DNA of 64,000 nt from JALHOP01 sp964484195 (lineage in GTDB: Bacteria; Myxococcota; XYA12-FULL-58-9; JALHOP01), in NCBI GenBank assembly GCA_964484195.1, contig CAZAER010000001.1, forward strand, positions 1,054,001-1,118,000, read 5' to 3'. The position numbers and the translations under genes are program-made. A model generated the notes under the pieces. It had not been told where the DNA came from. It did not search any database and saw only the letters and a program-made list of their open reading frames with translations. Shown piece after piece: positions 50,705-59,504 of this stretch; within the stretch, counting starts at the first letter, position 1, and each line of letters begins with the position of its first letter.

Positions 50705-52362
50705 CTGCGCGCCAAGCCGCCGGTCCAGCTCTTGATACCGACATGGTAATGCATGCGGTGTCCGCCGATCTGGATCATGTTGAGCCCGAGGCCGCGGCCG
50801 TGGGTCACGAGCTCGGGGTTCGACGAATAGATGAAGGCGATGCTCGAGGAGAACGGGCGCATCGCCAGTAGCTCTTGTTTGCGATGCTCGAGCCAATCGG
50901 CGCGCGTCTGCCCTTCGGCCTCGTCCGGGTGGGTGAAGTCGAGCTCCATGCCAACCTGGTGGCCCGAGTGAAACGGATGCGGTCCGCCCTCGCGCTTGCT
51001 GTTGTCGTTCGCGAGCACCTCGGAGTCCGGGCGAATGGTCCGCAGCTGGCGGGCGAAGTCGATGGTGAACTGGCGGGCGCGCTGCGTGCCCCAGCTCGTC
51101 ACGAACGAACCCGGCGTGTGGTAGTTGCGCAAGCCGATGCTGGGATCCTCTTGGAGCTCACCCCAACGCGGGCCATCGGTGAGATGCGGCGTCTCCTCGG
51201 GCGTGCCGAAGAGCGAGCGCGTCATCATCGCGCCCGAAACCAGGGTCGCCGAGCCACCGGCCCGCTCGTGCAGTCCGCGATAAGAGGCGTTGTAGAGCTG
51301 CACGGCCGCCTGCGTGGTGGCGTCATACGACCCCAACCGCCGCTCGTCGAAAAAAAAACCACGCGCCGCAAGCGCTCTCTGCACCGCCTCGACGTCTTCG
51401 CGCTTGTTGGTGTGTCCGCTCGGACGGGTCACCCAGCGGGCTCGGCGACCTTTGCCGACGCGGACCTGTTTGGTCTCGGGAGCGACGGTGCCGGAGGTAG
51501 TGGCCTGGGCGGGCGTCGCCCGCAGCGCCGGATCGGCCTGCGGGGTGCGCGCTGCGCTCCGCAATAACGCACGCACGGCGGCGCGGTCTGGCGCTCGAGT
51601 GGACTGCGCCTGGTCGATGGTGAGTTTGTCGGCGCGAACCGCCCGCTCGACGAAGTCGCGATAGCCTTCGAACGCATCGGCGTCCCAGGCACCGGCTGCC
51701 CCGCGGGCGCCGGTCGCAAAACCGAGCGCGCGCAGGTCACGGCGGATCGAGGTGGCGTCGTTGGTCGAGAGCTGACCAGGGTTCGCGATGCGACTACGCT
51801 CGAGGCTCGGCGCGACCACGCCCGGTCCGACGAACGGCACGGGCGGCGCTTCGGATGGCTCCCGGGTCGACTCGAGCTCACGCCGGCGACACTCGTCGAC
51901 CGCGGCCTGCCACAGCTGGAGCTGATAGCGCAGGTCGGGCTCCTCGACGTTCGCCTGATCGACGAAGCCGCGCGCCCATTCCGCGTCGATACCGGCGCTC
52001 TCGAGCTCCGCGGCGCGCTGTGCCTTTTGCGCGTCGGTGCGGTTCACACCAGGCGGGATGTCTTCGATATCGACGCCGTCGAGAAAGCGATGCATCTCCG
52101 CGCGCAGCTCGCCGCATTTGGCGCTGCTGCAGGCCAAACGCGGGCCGGCGACTGGGCGGGCTACGGCGGCCGCCAGGGGGTTATTCACCTCGACCTTGGA
52201 GGGCGGCGGGCGCGGAGCCTCGACCTCGTCAGCACCGCTATTGAAGGGTGACCCGACGTGCGAGCCAACGTCCATCCCGACGCCGGCAAGCGGATCGACG
52301 TGAAGCGCCGCGTTATCGCGCGACGTTATGGGGGCAAAGATGTCTGAGATGGGGTCGGCCAA
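50701..52362 (-). CDS. LAS-type peptidoglycan peptidase with peptidoglycan-binding-like domains
   Basis: 554 residues. TTG 52362 is preferred because GGAAGG lies seven bases upstream; a GTG at 52368 is possible. Residues 1-60 are disordered. A helical middle region has two peptidoglycan-binding-1-like repeats (SIRRDLRALGFATGARGA; DVEAVQRALAARGFFFDERRLGSYD at about 320-350). The C-terminal domain has HQVGMELD (His 468, Asp 475, the HxxxxxxD motif) and HYH (538-540), the zinc ligands of LAS peptidases (M15/M74) that cut peptidoglycan cross-links or termini. There is no classical signal peptide. It may act on other cells or be released by an unknown route. Confidence 0.75.
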   Translation of the reverse strand: MADPISDIFAPITSRDNAALHVDPLAGVGMDVGSHVGSPFNSGADEVEAPRPPPSKVEVNNPLAAAVARPVAGPRLACSSAKCGELRAEMHRFLDGVDIEDIPPGVNRTDAQKAQRAAELESAGIDAEWARGFVDQANVEEPDLRYQLQLWQAAVDECRRRELESTREPSEAPPVPFVGPGVVAPSLERSRIANPGQLSTNDATSIRRDLRALGFATGARGAAGAWDADAFEGYRDFVERAVRADKLTIDQAQSTRAPDRAAVRALLRSAARTPQADPALRATPAQATTSGTVAPETKQVRVGKGRRARWVTRPSGHTNKREDVEAVQRALAARGFFFDERRLGSYDATTQAAVQLYNASYRGLHERAGGSATLVSGAMMTRSLFGTPEETPHLTDGPRWGELQEDPSIGLRNYHTPGSFVTSWGTQRARQFTIDFARQLRTIRPDSEVLANDNSKREGGPHPFHSGHQVGMELDFTHPDEAEGQTRADWLEHRKQELLAMRPFSSSIAFIYSSNPELVTHGRGLGLNMIQIGGHRMHYHVGIKSWTGGLARS

Positions 52363-52418
52363 GCACACGCCTTCCGAGAGGGAGACTCATCGGCCGAAGG
52401 TGCGCCGGAGTTGCTTGG

Positions 52419-52437
52419 GGTCACTCTCGCGGTGACC
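52419..52437. promoter_or_regulatory. Inverted repeat in divergent promoter region
   Basis: GGTCAC and GTGACC are exact arms around a 7-base centre. The site lies between the leftward LAS peptidase gene and the rightward small gene at 52526. It could be an operator shared by both. No other regulatory element is recognised in this 163-base gap. Confidence 0.3.
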
Positions 52438-52525
52438 GAAAGACAGTGAACATCCACCTCGGTCCTGCCGATATCCGAAACCATCAATCCTATGGCGCCT
52501 ACGTGTGCCTTTCATCGGAGATACG

Positions 52526-52864
52526 ATGTCGAGCGTAAAAGGTCCTGGAAGCAAAGGCATTGGCTGGGAGAACGAAGGCAAGGTCGAGAACCGCAACACG
52601 AGAGTCGTCAAAGAACAGTTCGCCGCCGCGCGCGCCAGCGGCAAGGTCACGCTCACCCCGCTCAAGGACTTCGAGGTCGTTGCTCTGAAGGCCGAGCTCA
52701 ACAGCGGCACCCGCTCGCACGGCGACCGCACCGTTGACCTGGGCAACGGCGAGCAGCTCATCAACTGGGACGACAAGGTCTACCTGCGTTCCGGTGACAG
52801 CTATAGCAGCGTGTCCGGGTTCAAGTTCCCGCCGTTGCCGATGGCTGCGCCCCGCCGGTTCTAA
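52526..52864 (+). CDS. Small hypothetical protein
   Basis: 112 residues from ATG 52526, with GGAG five bases upstream. An in-frame GTG at 52505 would add seven residues and lies before that site. The N-terminus is Gly/Lys/Ser-rich (SSVKGPGSKGIGW), the middle basic, and the end has Pro-rich FKFPPLPMAAPRRF. No signal peptide or known domain. It lies in the hydrolase block, divergent from the LAS peptidase gene. Confidence 0.55.
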   Translation: MSSVKGPGSKGIGWENEGKVENRNTRVVKEQFAAARASGKVTLTPLKDFEVVALKAELNSGTRSHGDRTVDLGNGEQLINWDDKVYLRSGDSYSSVSGFKFPPLPMAAPRRF

Positions 52865-52875
52865 ACGTCACGCCG

Positions 52876-53757
52876 CTAACGCTGGAGCCGCCGATGCAGA
52901 ATCTCGGCGAGCTCGTGGCGCTCCACCCAGCGGGCGCCGTTGAACATGAACAGCGTCATGTGCCGGCACATCGCTTTTTCGCCGGCACCCGCATCCGCCA
53001 TCTGCTCGATCAACATGGGAAAGATTGCCGGCCCGCGGCCGGTGCAGATCGAAAAATCGATCCCGCTGTCGAGCAGGCGCAGCAGCAAGGCCATGGCATC
53101 GGGATGAATGCCCTCGCCGTGCATCGTCAGAGTGCCGTCGAAGTCGAACATGAAGGCGCGCGTCGACGGCACGCGGCCAGCCGCACGTGCGTCGATGATG
53201 TCATCGACGATGCGGCTCGCGATCTCGACGGTGCCAGCCGCGAAGCGCCCATGCCCACGATTGTCGACGTGCGGGCAAGCTGGCGCGTCCCTACCGACGT
53301 TGAACGAGTTCGGGCCTAGCAGATGCCGGTCGTTGCCTTCGGGCCCTGCTTTGTCACCGAACTTGGCAATCGCTTCGGGCGCGACCCCGAGGTGCGCCGC
53401 GTACGCGTTCAAGGCGTGGCTCTTGTCGACGTTGCCTTCACCGATGAGCACCGCGCCGCCCGCGTCGCAGACGTTGACGCCGAGGGCGGCGAGCTTGCCT
53501 TGAAGGTGCGCCAAGAGACCGGTCTTTCCTTCGCAGCCCGGCGGGATCAGAAAGCTGTACTGGAAGACCCGCTCGGGGTGACGGCTCGAGCCGAAGGCCT
53601 CGCGCAACAGGCCGGGGCGCTCGGCTTCGCGGTGAATGATGTTGGTGTCGAGCCAAGGATAGTGGGCGGCCGCCGTCTGCACCGCATCGACGACAGCGTC
53701 ACACTGCTCGGCTGACAACGCGTGACGGTGGGCGCGGGATTCGGCGTCGATGCGCAT
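52876..53757 (-). CDS. HAD-type phosphatase with circularly permuted motif order
   Basis: 293 residues from ATG 53757; GTG 53805 (overlapping the upstream stop as GTGA) would add 16. The motifs of class IIB HAD proteins are all present but in the wrong order. The motif III lysine is at 112 (GNVDKSHALNAYAAHLG) and motif IV at about 134-144 (FGDKAGPEGNDRHLL, like phosphomannomutase). Both precede motif I at 205-209 (MFDFDGTLT, D205/D207) and motif II (CTGRG, about 238). A cap-start-like segment, TLFMFNGARWVE, ends the protein. Normal HAD enzymes start with motif I. The protein is therefore read as a circular permutant with its ends in the cap. The substrate is unknown. Confidence 0.75.
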   Translation of the reverse strand: MRIDAESRAHRHALSAEQCDAVVDAVQTAAAHYPWLDTNIIHREAERPGLLREAFGSSRHPERVFQYSFLIPPGCEGKTGLLAHLQGKLAALGVNVCDAGGAVLIGEGNVDKSHALNAYAAHLGVAPEAIAKFGDKAGPEGNDRHLLGPNSFNVGRDAPACPHVDNRGHGRFAAGTVEIASRIVDDIIDARAAGRVPSTRAFMFDFDGTLTMHGEGIHPDAMALLLRLLDSGIDFSICTGRGPAIFPMLIEQMADAGAGEKAMCRHMTLFMFNGARWVERHELAEILHRRLQR

Positions 53758-53801
53758 GGCTTCGGAATATCGGCTGGTCGGAGCGCGCGGTGCGCCACAC
53801 C

Positions 53802-55157
53802 TCACGGAATGGTGAGGCTATCGACGTGCATGGCGCCGGGTGTCGCCACCCCGGCGAATGATTGCGCGAAGACGATGACCGAGACCGAGCTCAGATCGAA
53901 TGAGACGGCCATGCTGGCGAGCGAGGTGAAGCTCGTGCAAGCCCCGCCTGCGGTCTCCCAAGAAAGCGTCCCACCGCTCTCACGGAAGCGCCAGCAGCGA
54001 TGCTGGCTCGCGTTGTAGGCAATGTCGGCGAGCACGTTGGAGCCGTTCTGTGCGACCAGCGCGATCAGTCTGTTATTGCGGACCAAGAAGAACGCTTCGT
54101 TGCCGCCACTCACGAGCCGCAACACACTCTCGGTCGACGGGCTCGGCGCGAGCACCTGTGTGACCCGGGCGGTGATCGAGCGGTCGCGGAGATCGTAGTT
54201 GTTGCTCGCGTAGAGCCCGGCAGCCCCGGTCACCGAGGGCGCAGGCGAAAGAATCAGGTCGCCGGCCGCCTCCGCGATAGTGGCGCCTCCGCTGGTGAAG
54301 CTGCGATCCCAGAGCGCACCGACGAGCCCGTCGTCGAAGTCATCGGCCAGCGCGTCGATGGGACAACCCGACAATGCGCCGCTCCCGGGTCCGTTGACGT
54401 TGTCGATGCGCGCATGACCCGCCGATGCCGCGCCATCGGCATCCGCGACGAGGCCGACGTGGACGAGGTCGACCGGAAACGTCAGAGCGAACGTCGCAAG
54501 CTTGCTCCAGACGACGCCATCGCGACTGACCTCGGCAGCGCCGAGTCGTGCGTCGAAGACGAAGCGCCACCAGCGGTGAGCCTCCGGGTCGTAGGGGACG
54601 CTAGTCACCGCGGTGTAGTCGCCGGCGAAGGTGCCCTGCTCGACGAGCAACTCGCCCTGCGCCTGCCGCAGGTTCAGATAGCCAACGCCATGACGAACGA
54701 TGGTCAACATGAACCAAGCGCTGGTCGTGGTGTCGACCATCTCGACGACCTCGATCGTCACCTGAGCTCCAGCCAAACCGAGGGCCTCGGTCGAAACATA
54801 GCTGGCGACACCGTCGGCCGTGCTCGGCATCAAGTCGAGCACGCCGCCGCTCTCGGTGACGACCGCGTTCGTCACCTCCGCCTGCCAGGCGGGGCCGCGC
54901 AACGGGTCGTCGAAGTGATCATCGAGATCGAAGAGCGACCCGCAGGTCGTCGCACAGCCCTCGTCGATCAGGCCGTCGCAGTCGTCGTCGCTGTCGTTGC
55001 CGCAGGTCTCGGCGCCACGACAGGGCCCCGTCTCGAGGTCCAACGGAGGGCCCTCGAAACCGCTTCGACTCATGCACGCGGTGAGGTGTGCGGCCGCTAA
55101 CACCACGATCGCCATCACGTGCCCCGCCGGCCTGCGGGTAAACACAACTTTCCTCAT
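53802..55157 (-). CDS. MopE-like lipoprotein with two lectin-like domains
   Basis: 451 residues. The signal ends HLTAC (Cys 28). A Cys-rich block, ETCGNDSDDDCDGLIDEGC, matches the MopE-like metal-binding repeat. Two similar beta-sandwich domains follow, starting DDHFDDPLRGPAWQAEV (about 78) and ADDFDDGLVGALWDRSF (about 268), each about 180 residues, resembling ConA-like/DUF1349 lectin folds. It is likely exposed on the outer membrane and may bind carbohydrate. It shares a four-base junction with a possible upstream start of the HAD gene and is divergent from the subtilase gene. Confidence 0.72.
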   Translation of the reverse strand: MRKVVFTRRPAGHVMAIVVLAAAHLTACMSRSGFEGPPLDLETGPCRGAETCGNDSDDDCDGLIDEGCATTCGSLFDLDDHFDDPLRGPAWQAEVTNAVVTESGGVLDLMPSTADGVASYVSTEALGLAGAQVTIEVVEMVDTTTSAWFMLTIVRHGVGYLNLRQAQGELLVEQGTFAGDYTAVTSVPYDPEAHRWWRFVFDARLGAAEVSRDGVVWSKLATFALTFPVDLVHVGLVADADGAASAGHARIDNVNGPGSGALSGCPIDALADDFDDGLVGALWDRSFTSGGATIAEAAGDLILSPAPSVTGAAGLYASNNYDLRDRSITARVTQVLAPSPSTESVLRLVSGGNEAFFLVRNNRLIALVAQNGSNVLADIAYNASQHRCWRFRESGGTLSWETAGGACTSFTSLASMAVSFDLSSVSVIVFAQSFAGVATPGAMHVDSLTIP

Positions 55158-55231
55158 CGACGTCCGATATCTCGCGAGTCCTACCCTACCCTATCCAGGT
55201 TTTGTCCGAACCTGGAGCCTCAGAGAACATC

Positions 55232-57196
55232 ATGAAAACGTCTGGTACCGACCGCTCCGGAATCCCCGGAGGCGGCAGCAGTGTTCCGTCCTCCACGCTC
55301 GTCCACTTGAACGGCGTTTCCGTCGACCCGCTCAAGGTCTCGGGCAAGCCAGGCTTCGCGCCGCCGGACGCCGCTTCGGGCCAGCATATCGTGCAGCTCA
55401 CCCAGGCCACCGCGCCGCAGCTCAAGGCCGCCATCGAGAAGGCCGGCGGCCGCATCGTCGGTTACTTCCCGGACAACGCCTACCTCGTGCGCATGCGCGG
55501 CGACACCGTCAAAGCGGTCAAGGCTTTGCCTTTCGTGCGCGCCACGATGGCGATGCCGCCGCAGTACAAGCTCGACGTCGACTTCCGCGCCCGTGTCGGC
55601 ATCGCGCCCGACACCATGCCGAAGCCTGTCGTCATCTCGACCACCGGCAATCAGACGCTGGCCAAGGTCGCGACCGACATGCGGTCGCTCGGCTTCACCA
55701 ACATCCGCATGGGTCACGACACCATCGTCGCCGAAGGCACTCGCGACATGATCGAGCAGGCGTCGCTGCATGACGACATCCTGTGGATCGGCCCGAGCAC
55801 CGAGGCGAGCTTCGACCTCGACAACATCCGTAAGCTCGGCGGCGCCGACTACGTCGCGGGCCTCGCCAACACCAGCGGCTTCCAGGGCCAGGGCATGAAG
55901 GCGCACATTCTCGAGGGCATCGAGAAGGGCCACCCGGGCTTCGCGGCCAGCGAGCATCGCCAGGCCCCCATCGCCGTCGGCGGTGCCGGCGCCGAGGAGA
56001 GCTCGAGCCACGGCACCAACACCGCGGGCGAAGTGTTCGGCAATGGCGCCGGCAAGCCCGAGTGGAAGGGCATCGTTCCGCACGCGCAGGCGCTCTACAC
56101 CAACGCCAGCTACGTGATGGAAGCACCTCCCGGCAGCCGCGACGCCAAGAGCCGCTGGGGCGTCACCAAGGAGCTCGTCGAGAAACACGACATCGACGGC
56201 CAGACCGCGTCGTGGGGCTACGCCACCAACTCGAAGTACGACGAGCGCTCGCGCGAGCTCGACGGCATCATGGCCGAGTTCGACCTCGTCGTGACCCAGA
56301 GCCAGAGCAACACCGGCAGTCCGCAATCGCGGCCGCAGGCGTGGGCCAAGAACGTCATCCCGGTGACGGCGCTCTACCACTTCGACAACGCCAAGTGGGA
56401 CGATGACCGCTGGAACGGCGGCTCGAGCACCCGCAACGGCGCCGACATGCGCATCGGCCGCACCCTGCGCGGCTTCTACGACAAGATCGGCACCACCGCG
56501 GTCGGCGGGAAGTACACCGCGGACTTCGGCGGCACCTCGGGTGCGACGCCGATGACCCAGGGTCTCTTGCAGTCGATGATGCAGATGTACAAGGAAGGCG
56601 TGTTCAAGGACGCGCTCTTGAACCCGTCGGCGTTCCAGATGGGCAAGCGTGCACGCGCGGCGACCACCTCGGCGCTCGCCATCGCGACCGCCCGTCAGAT
56701 GCCCTTCGCCAACCGCACCGCGGAGAACAACCGCTACCAGCAGGGCTGGGGCATGGTCGACCTGCAGAAGGTCTACGACATGCGCAACAAGATGCTCATC
56801 GTCAACGAGGACATCGTCTTGAAGCCGCAGCAGACCGCGAGCTTCGAGGTCGAGGTCGCCGAGGGCGAGCCCGAGCTCAAGATCGCGATGGTCTACAAGG
56901 ACCCGCCGGGTCTGGTCTCCGCCGGCAAGGCGCAGGTCAACGACATCGACGTCAAGGTCACCGCGCCCGACGGCACGGTCTACTGGGGCAACAACGGCCT
57001 CCTCGACGGCATGTACAGCAAGCCGGGCGGTGAGCCGGATCGTCTCGACACCGTCGAGAACGTGTTCGTGGAGAAGCCCAAGGCCGGCAAGTGGAAGATC
57101 GAAGTCATCGCGACCGCGATCAACCAGCCCATCAAAGAAGGCGGCGCTCTCGAAGTGCCGTTCGCTCTCGTCGCCGCCGGCGGACGCAAGGTCTAA
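55232..57196 (+). CDS. Subtilisin-like (S8) protease with Glu at the catalytic Asp site
   Basis: 654 residues from ATG 55232; an upstream GTG at 55202 lies among non-coding-looking bases. Residues 1-55 are a Gly/Ser/Pro-rich leader without a signal peptide, and 56-190 form a prodomain-like alpha/beta region. The S8 core has His 260 (SSSHGTNTAG) and Ser 436 (FGGTSGATPM). Where the family has an Asp-Thr-Gly (VIDTGID), this protein has HILEGIEKGHPGF, with Glu 228. The C-terminal beta-barrel (VNDIDVKVTAPDGTVYWGNNG, DTVENVFVEKPKAGKW) is like that of KP-43-type subtilases. It is followed after three bases by an M14 carboxypeptidase gene, forming a probable protein-degrading operon. Confidence 0.8.
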   Translation: MKTSGTDRSGIPGGGSSVPSSTLVHLNGVSVDPLKVSGKPGFAPPDAASGQHIVQLTQATAPQLKAAIEKAGGRIVGYFPDNAYLVRMRGDTVKAVKALPFVRATMAMPPQYKLDVDFRARVGIAPDTMPKPVVISTTGNQTLAKVATDMRSLGFTNIRMGHDTIVAEGTRDMIEQASLHDDILWIGPSTEASFDLDNIRKLGGADYVAGLANTSGFQGQGMKAHILEGIEKGHPGFAASEHRQAPIAVGGAGAEESSSHGTNTAGEVFGNGAGKPEWKGIVPHAQALYTNASYVMEAPPGSRDAKSRWGVTKELVEKHDIDGQTASWGYATNSKYDERSRELDGIMAEFDLVVTQSQSNTGSPQSRPQAWAKNVIPVTALYHFDNAKWDDDRWNGGSSTRNGADMRIGRTLRGFYDKIGTTAVGGKYTADFGGTSGATPMTQGLLQSMMQMYKEGVFKDALLNPSAFQMGKRARAATTSALAIATARQMPFANRTAENNRYQQGWGMVDLQKVYDMRNKMLIVNEDIVLKPQQTASFEVEVAEGEPELKIAMVYKDPPGLVSAGKAQVNDIDVKVTAPDGTVYWGNNGLLDGMYSKPGGEPDRLDTVENVFVEKPKAGKWKIEVIATAINQPIKEGGALEVPFALVAAGGRKV

Positions 57197-57199
57197 GCG

Positions 57200-58579
57200 A
57201 TGAAAATCACTCGGCAGGATAACACGTCGGGTGTGTCCGCTTCAGCGGAGACGGCAAAGAAGGCCGCTCCGCTGACGGTGCGCACCAAGGGTTTCACGTC
57301 GAACGACGCGGTCGCCAAAGCGGCACGTCGCAACGACTTCATGCCCAAGGATACGCGCCGCGCGTCTCCTGCCGAGATGCACGAGGCGATGAGCCTCCTC
57401 GCATTGCGCGTCGCCAACGCCGATGGCAGCGACGCGCCATCCATCGATCCGCGTTACTTCGACGTGACGCGGGCGGTGGCGCGCATCGACGAGATGGTCG
57501 CGAAGTACCCGACCATCGCGACCAAGGTGGACCTCTCCGCGCTCCCGGGCGCGGCCAAGACCCACGAGGGTCGGTCCATCTTTGCGCTCAAGCTGAGTGG
57601 CAAGCCGGTCGCCGGTGGTAAGCCGGCGGTCGTCATCGTGGCGCAGCATCACGCCCGCGAGCTCAACGCCGGCTTCATCGCGCAGGCCGCGATGGAGCGC
57701 ATCGCCTCGGGCTACGGCAAAGACGCCGCGCTCACCAAGCTGCTCGACGAGCGCGAAGTCTACATCGTGCCGATCGTCAATCCCGACGGCGTCAACACGG
57801 TGTTCACCGAAGAGCGCATGTGGCGCAAGAACAAGGCGAAGAACAGCGACGGGTCGCGCGGTGTCGACATCAACCGCAACTATCCGTTCCTCTTCGGCGC
57901 CTGTGGCACCTCGGAGCAAGGCTCGTCGGAGGTCTACAAGGGTCCGTCGGCAGCCAGCGAGCCCGAAGTGCGCACGATGATGGCGGTGCAGCGTGAGCTG
58001 CGCCCCGAGCTCTACATCGATTTCCACAACCACGGGAACGAGGTGCTCGAGCTCTACCCGCCGTGCGCCGACGTGAGCAGCGCCATGAAGGCGATGGACC
58101 AGCACTACATCGACCGCCTGGCGAAACCCATGGGCTTCCACTCGCGCGCGCCCTCGGGCTCGGGCGAGGCGCCGCACTGGCATTGGAGCGAAGGCACCCT
58201 CTCCTACCTCATCGAGGTCGGCAGCGCTTTCCAGCCGCGCGTCGAGGAGACCATCGAGGACGAGAAGAAGGTCTGGCAGGGCCTCTCCGCAGCGCTCACG
58301 ACGTGGGCACCCGCTGCCCGCGGCCGCATCACCAGCGCCGACGGCACGCCCATCCACGCGAAGCTCACGGTGAAGCAGCCGCTGTTCAATCACGGCGAGC
58401 ACTCGGCGTCGCGCGCCAGCGACGGTCGCTTCAGTCTGTGGCTGCCCAAGGGCACCTGGGATGTCGAAGTGACCGCCAAGGGCCACGCTCCCAAGGTGGT
58501 CCAGGTGAAGGTAGACGCTTACGATCAAGCGATGACGCTCGACGTGAAGCTCGACCGCGCCACCGACATGGTCGCCTGA
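57200..58579 (+). CDS. M14 zinc carboxypeptidase
   Basis: 459 residues. The leader (1-60) is charged and has no signal peptide. The M14 domain has HHARE (about 150-154, zinc HxxE), IVPIVNPDGVN, GVDINRNYPF, YKGPSAASEPEV, DFHNHG (third zinc ligand, about 275) and YLIEVG with the catalytic Glu (about 339). This is the carboxypeptidase T-like form. A C-terminal beta-sandwich (about 375-455, GRITSADGTPIHAKLTVKQ) matches the carboxypeptidase regulatory-like domain. It shares an operon with the subtilase. Confidence 0.85.
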   Translation: MKITRQDNTSGVSASAETAKKAAPLTVRTKGFTSNDAVAKAARRNDFMPKDTRRASPAEMHEAMSLLALRVANADGSDAPSIDPRYFDVTRAVARIDEMVAKYPTIATKVDLSALPGAAKTHEGRSIFALKLSGKPVAGGKPAVVIVAQHHARELNAGFIAQAAMERIASGYGKDAALTKLLDEREVYIVPIVNPDGVNTVFTEERMWRKNKAKNSDGSRGVDINRNYPFLFGACGTSEQGSSEVYKGPSAASEPEVRTMMAVQRELRPELYIDFHNHGNEVLELYPPCADVSSAMKAMDQHYIDRLAKPMGFHSRAPSGSGEAPHWHWSEGTLSYLIEVGSAFQPRVEETIEDEKKVWQGLSAALTTWAPAARGRITSADGTPIHAKLTVKQPLFNHGEHSASRASDGRFSLWLPKGTWDVEVTAKGHAPKVVQVKVDAYDQAMTLDVKLDRATDMVA

Positions 58580-58607
58580 TCGACCCTGACCTAGCGGCAC
58601 TCCGGTT

Positions 58608-59450
58608 CTAGCGGGGGTCGAGCTTCGTCGTAGCGTCGAAGGGAAACGGCACCACGCCGAAGCCCGTGTCGACGTCCGCGTGTCCGCGCAAGCGTACTGG
58701 TACCGGTTGTTTCGCTTGCAACGTCCGCATCAACGCGAGACCGACTTGCAGGGTCGAGACGTCGGCGCTGAGGGTCCGCACCGACGAGCCGAAAACCTTT
58801 CCCGCCGCCGGCATCGTGCCCTTCAGCACTTCTTGGCCACCGAGCGAGACGTCGTGGTCGAGGGCGCCGATGGCCAACGGATGGCCACCGTTGCTCTTCA
58901 TCTCGACGTCGACATCCACGTGGATGCTGGTGAGCGAAGGATTGGTCACGCGCACCGCGACCGGCGTGATGCTCGGGGGCTTGAGGACCGGCAAAGCACC
59001 GTCCCGCTCGAAGGGCAGCGCGATGGCCTGGTCGGCGACCTTCACGTAGGCGGTACCGGCGATCTTCCATGGGAGGTCGTCGGGCACGCCCTTCTTGGAA
59101 GTAAGGCGGTTCGCGATCTCACTCCAACGAACCACGGCGGGGATGATGAGCGTCGTCGTCTTCCCGGGCCCGAGGTCGAGCGCCTTGTCCACCTTCCCGT
59201 CCGCGACGGTGACGCCGTCGACGACGAGCTTCAGATCGTAGCCATCCAAGCGGCCGCCGACGCGATTGGGGTTCCGCACCGCGAACGCGACGTCGCAGTG
59301 CAACGCATCGAAGTCGACGGCTCGATAGCTGACGGTGTCGAATTGAATTTCGGGGGGCTGGATGCCGGCGACCGCGGCAATTCCTTGGAGGGCGGCGCAA
59401 CCCGCACCGATGAGACCAACGACGACCACGACGAGTGAGAATCGCTTCAT
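58608..59450 (-). CDS. LEA14/WHy-domain lipoprotein
   Basis: 280 residues from ATG 59450. The signal ends LIGAGC, a good lipobox. Two LEA2/WHy-type immunoglobulin-like domains follow: CDVAFAVRNPNRVGGRLDGYDLKLVVDG (about 55-82) and VAVRVTNPSLTSIHVDVDVEMKSNGG. The NPN motif and the beta-sandwich look are diagnostic. WHy proteins in bacteria are linked to desiccation tolerance. It is read away from the peptidase operon. Confidence 0.75.
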   Translation of the reverse strand: MKRFSLVVVVVGLIGAGCAALQGIAAVAGIQPPEIQFDTVSYRAVDFDALHCDVAFAVRNPNRVGGRLDGYDLKLVVDGVTVADGKVDKALDLGPGKTTTLIIPAVVRWSEIANRLTSKKGVPDDLPWKIAGTAYVKVADQAIALPFERDGALPVLKPPSITPVAVRVTNPSLTSIHVDVDVEMKSNGGHPLAIGALDHDVSLGGQEVLKGTMPAAGKVFGSSVRTLSADVSTLQVGLALMRTLQAKQPVPVRLRGHADVDTGFGVVPFPFDATTKLDPR

Positions 59451-59504
59451 GCCGCCCACATCGCCGGTCAGCGGGCGCGCGTCAAACGTGGACGGAGACC
59501 GAGC

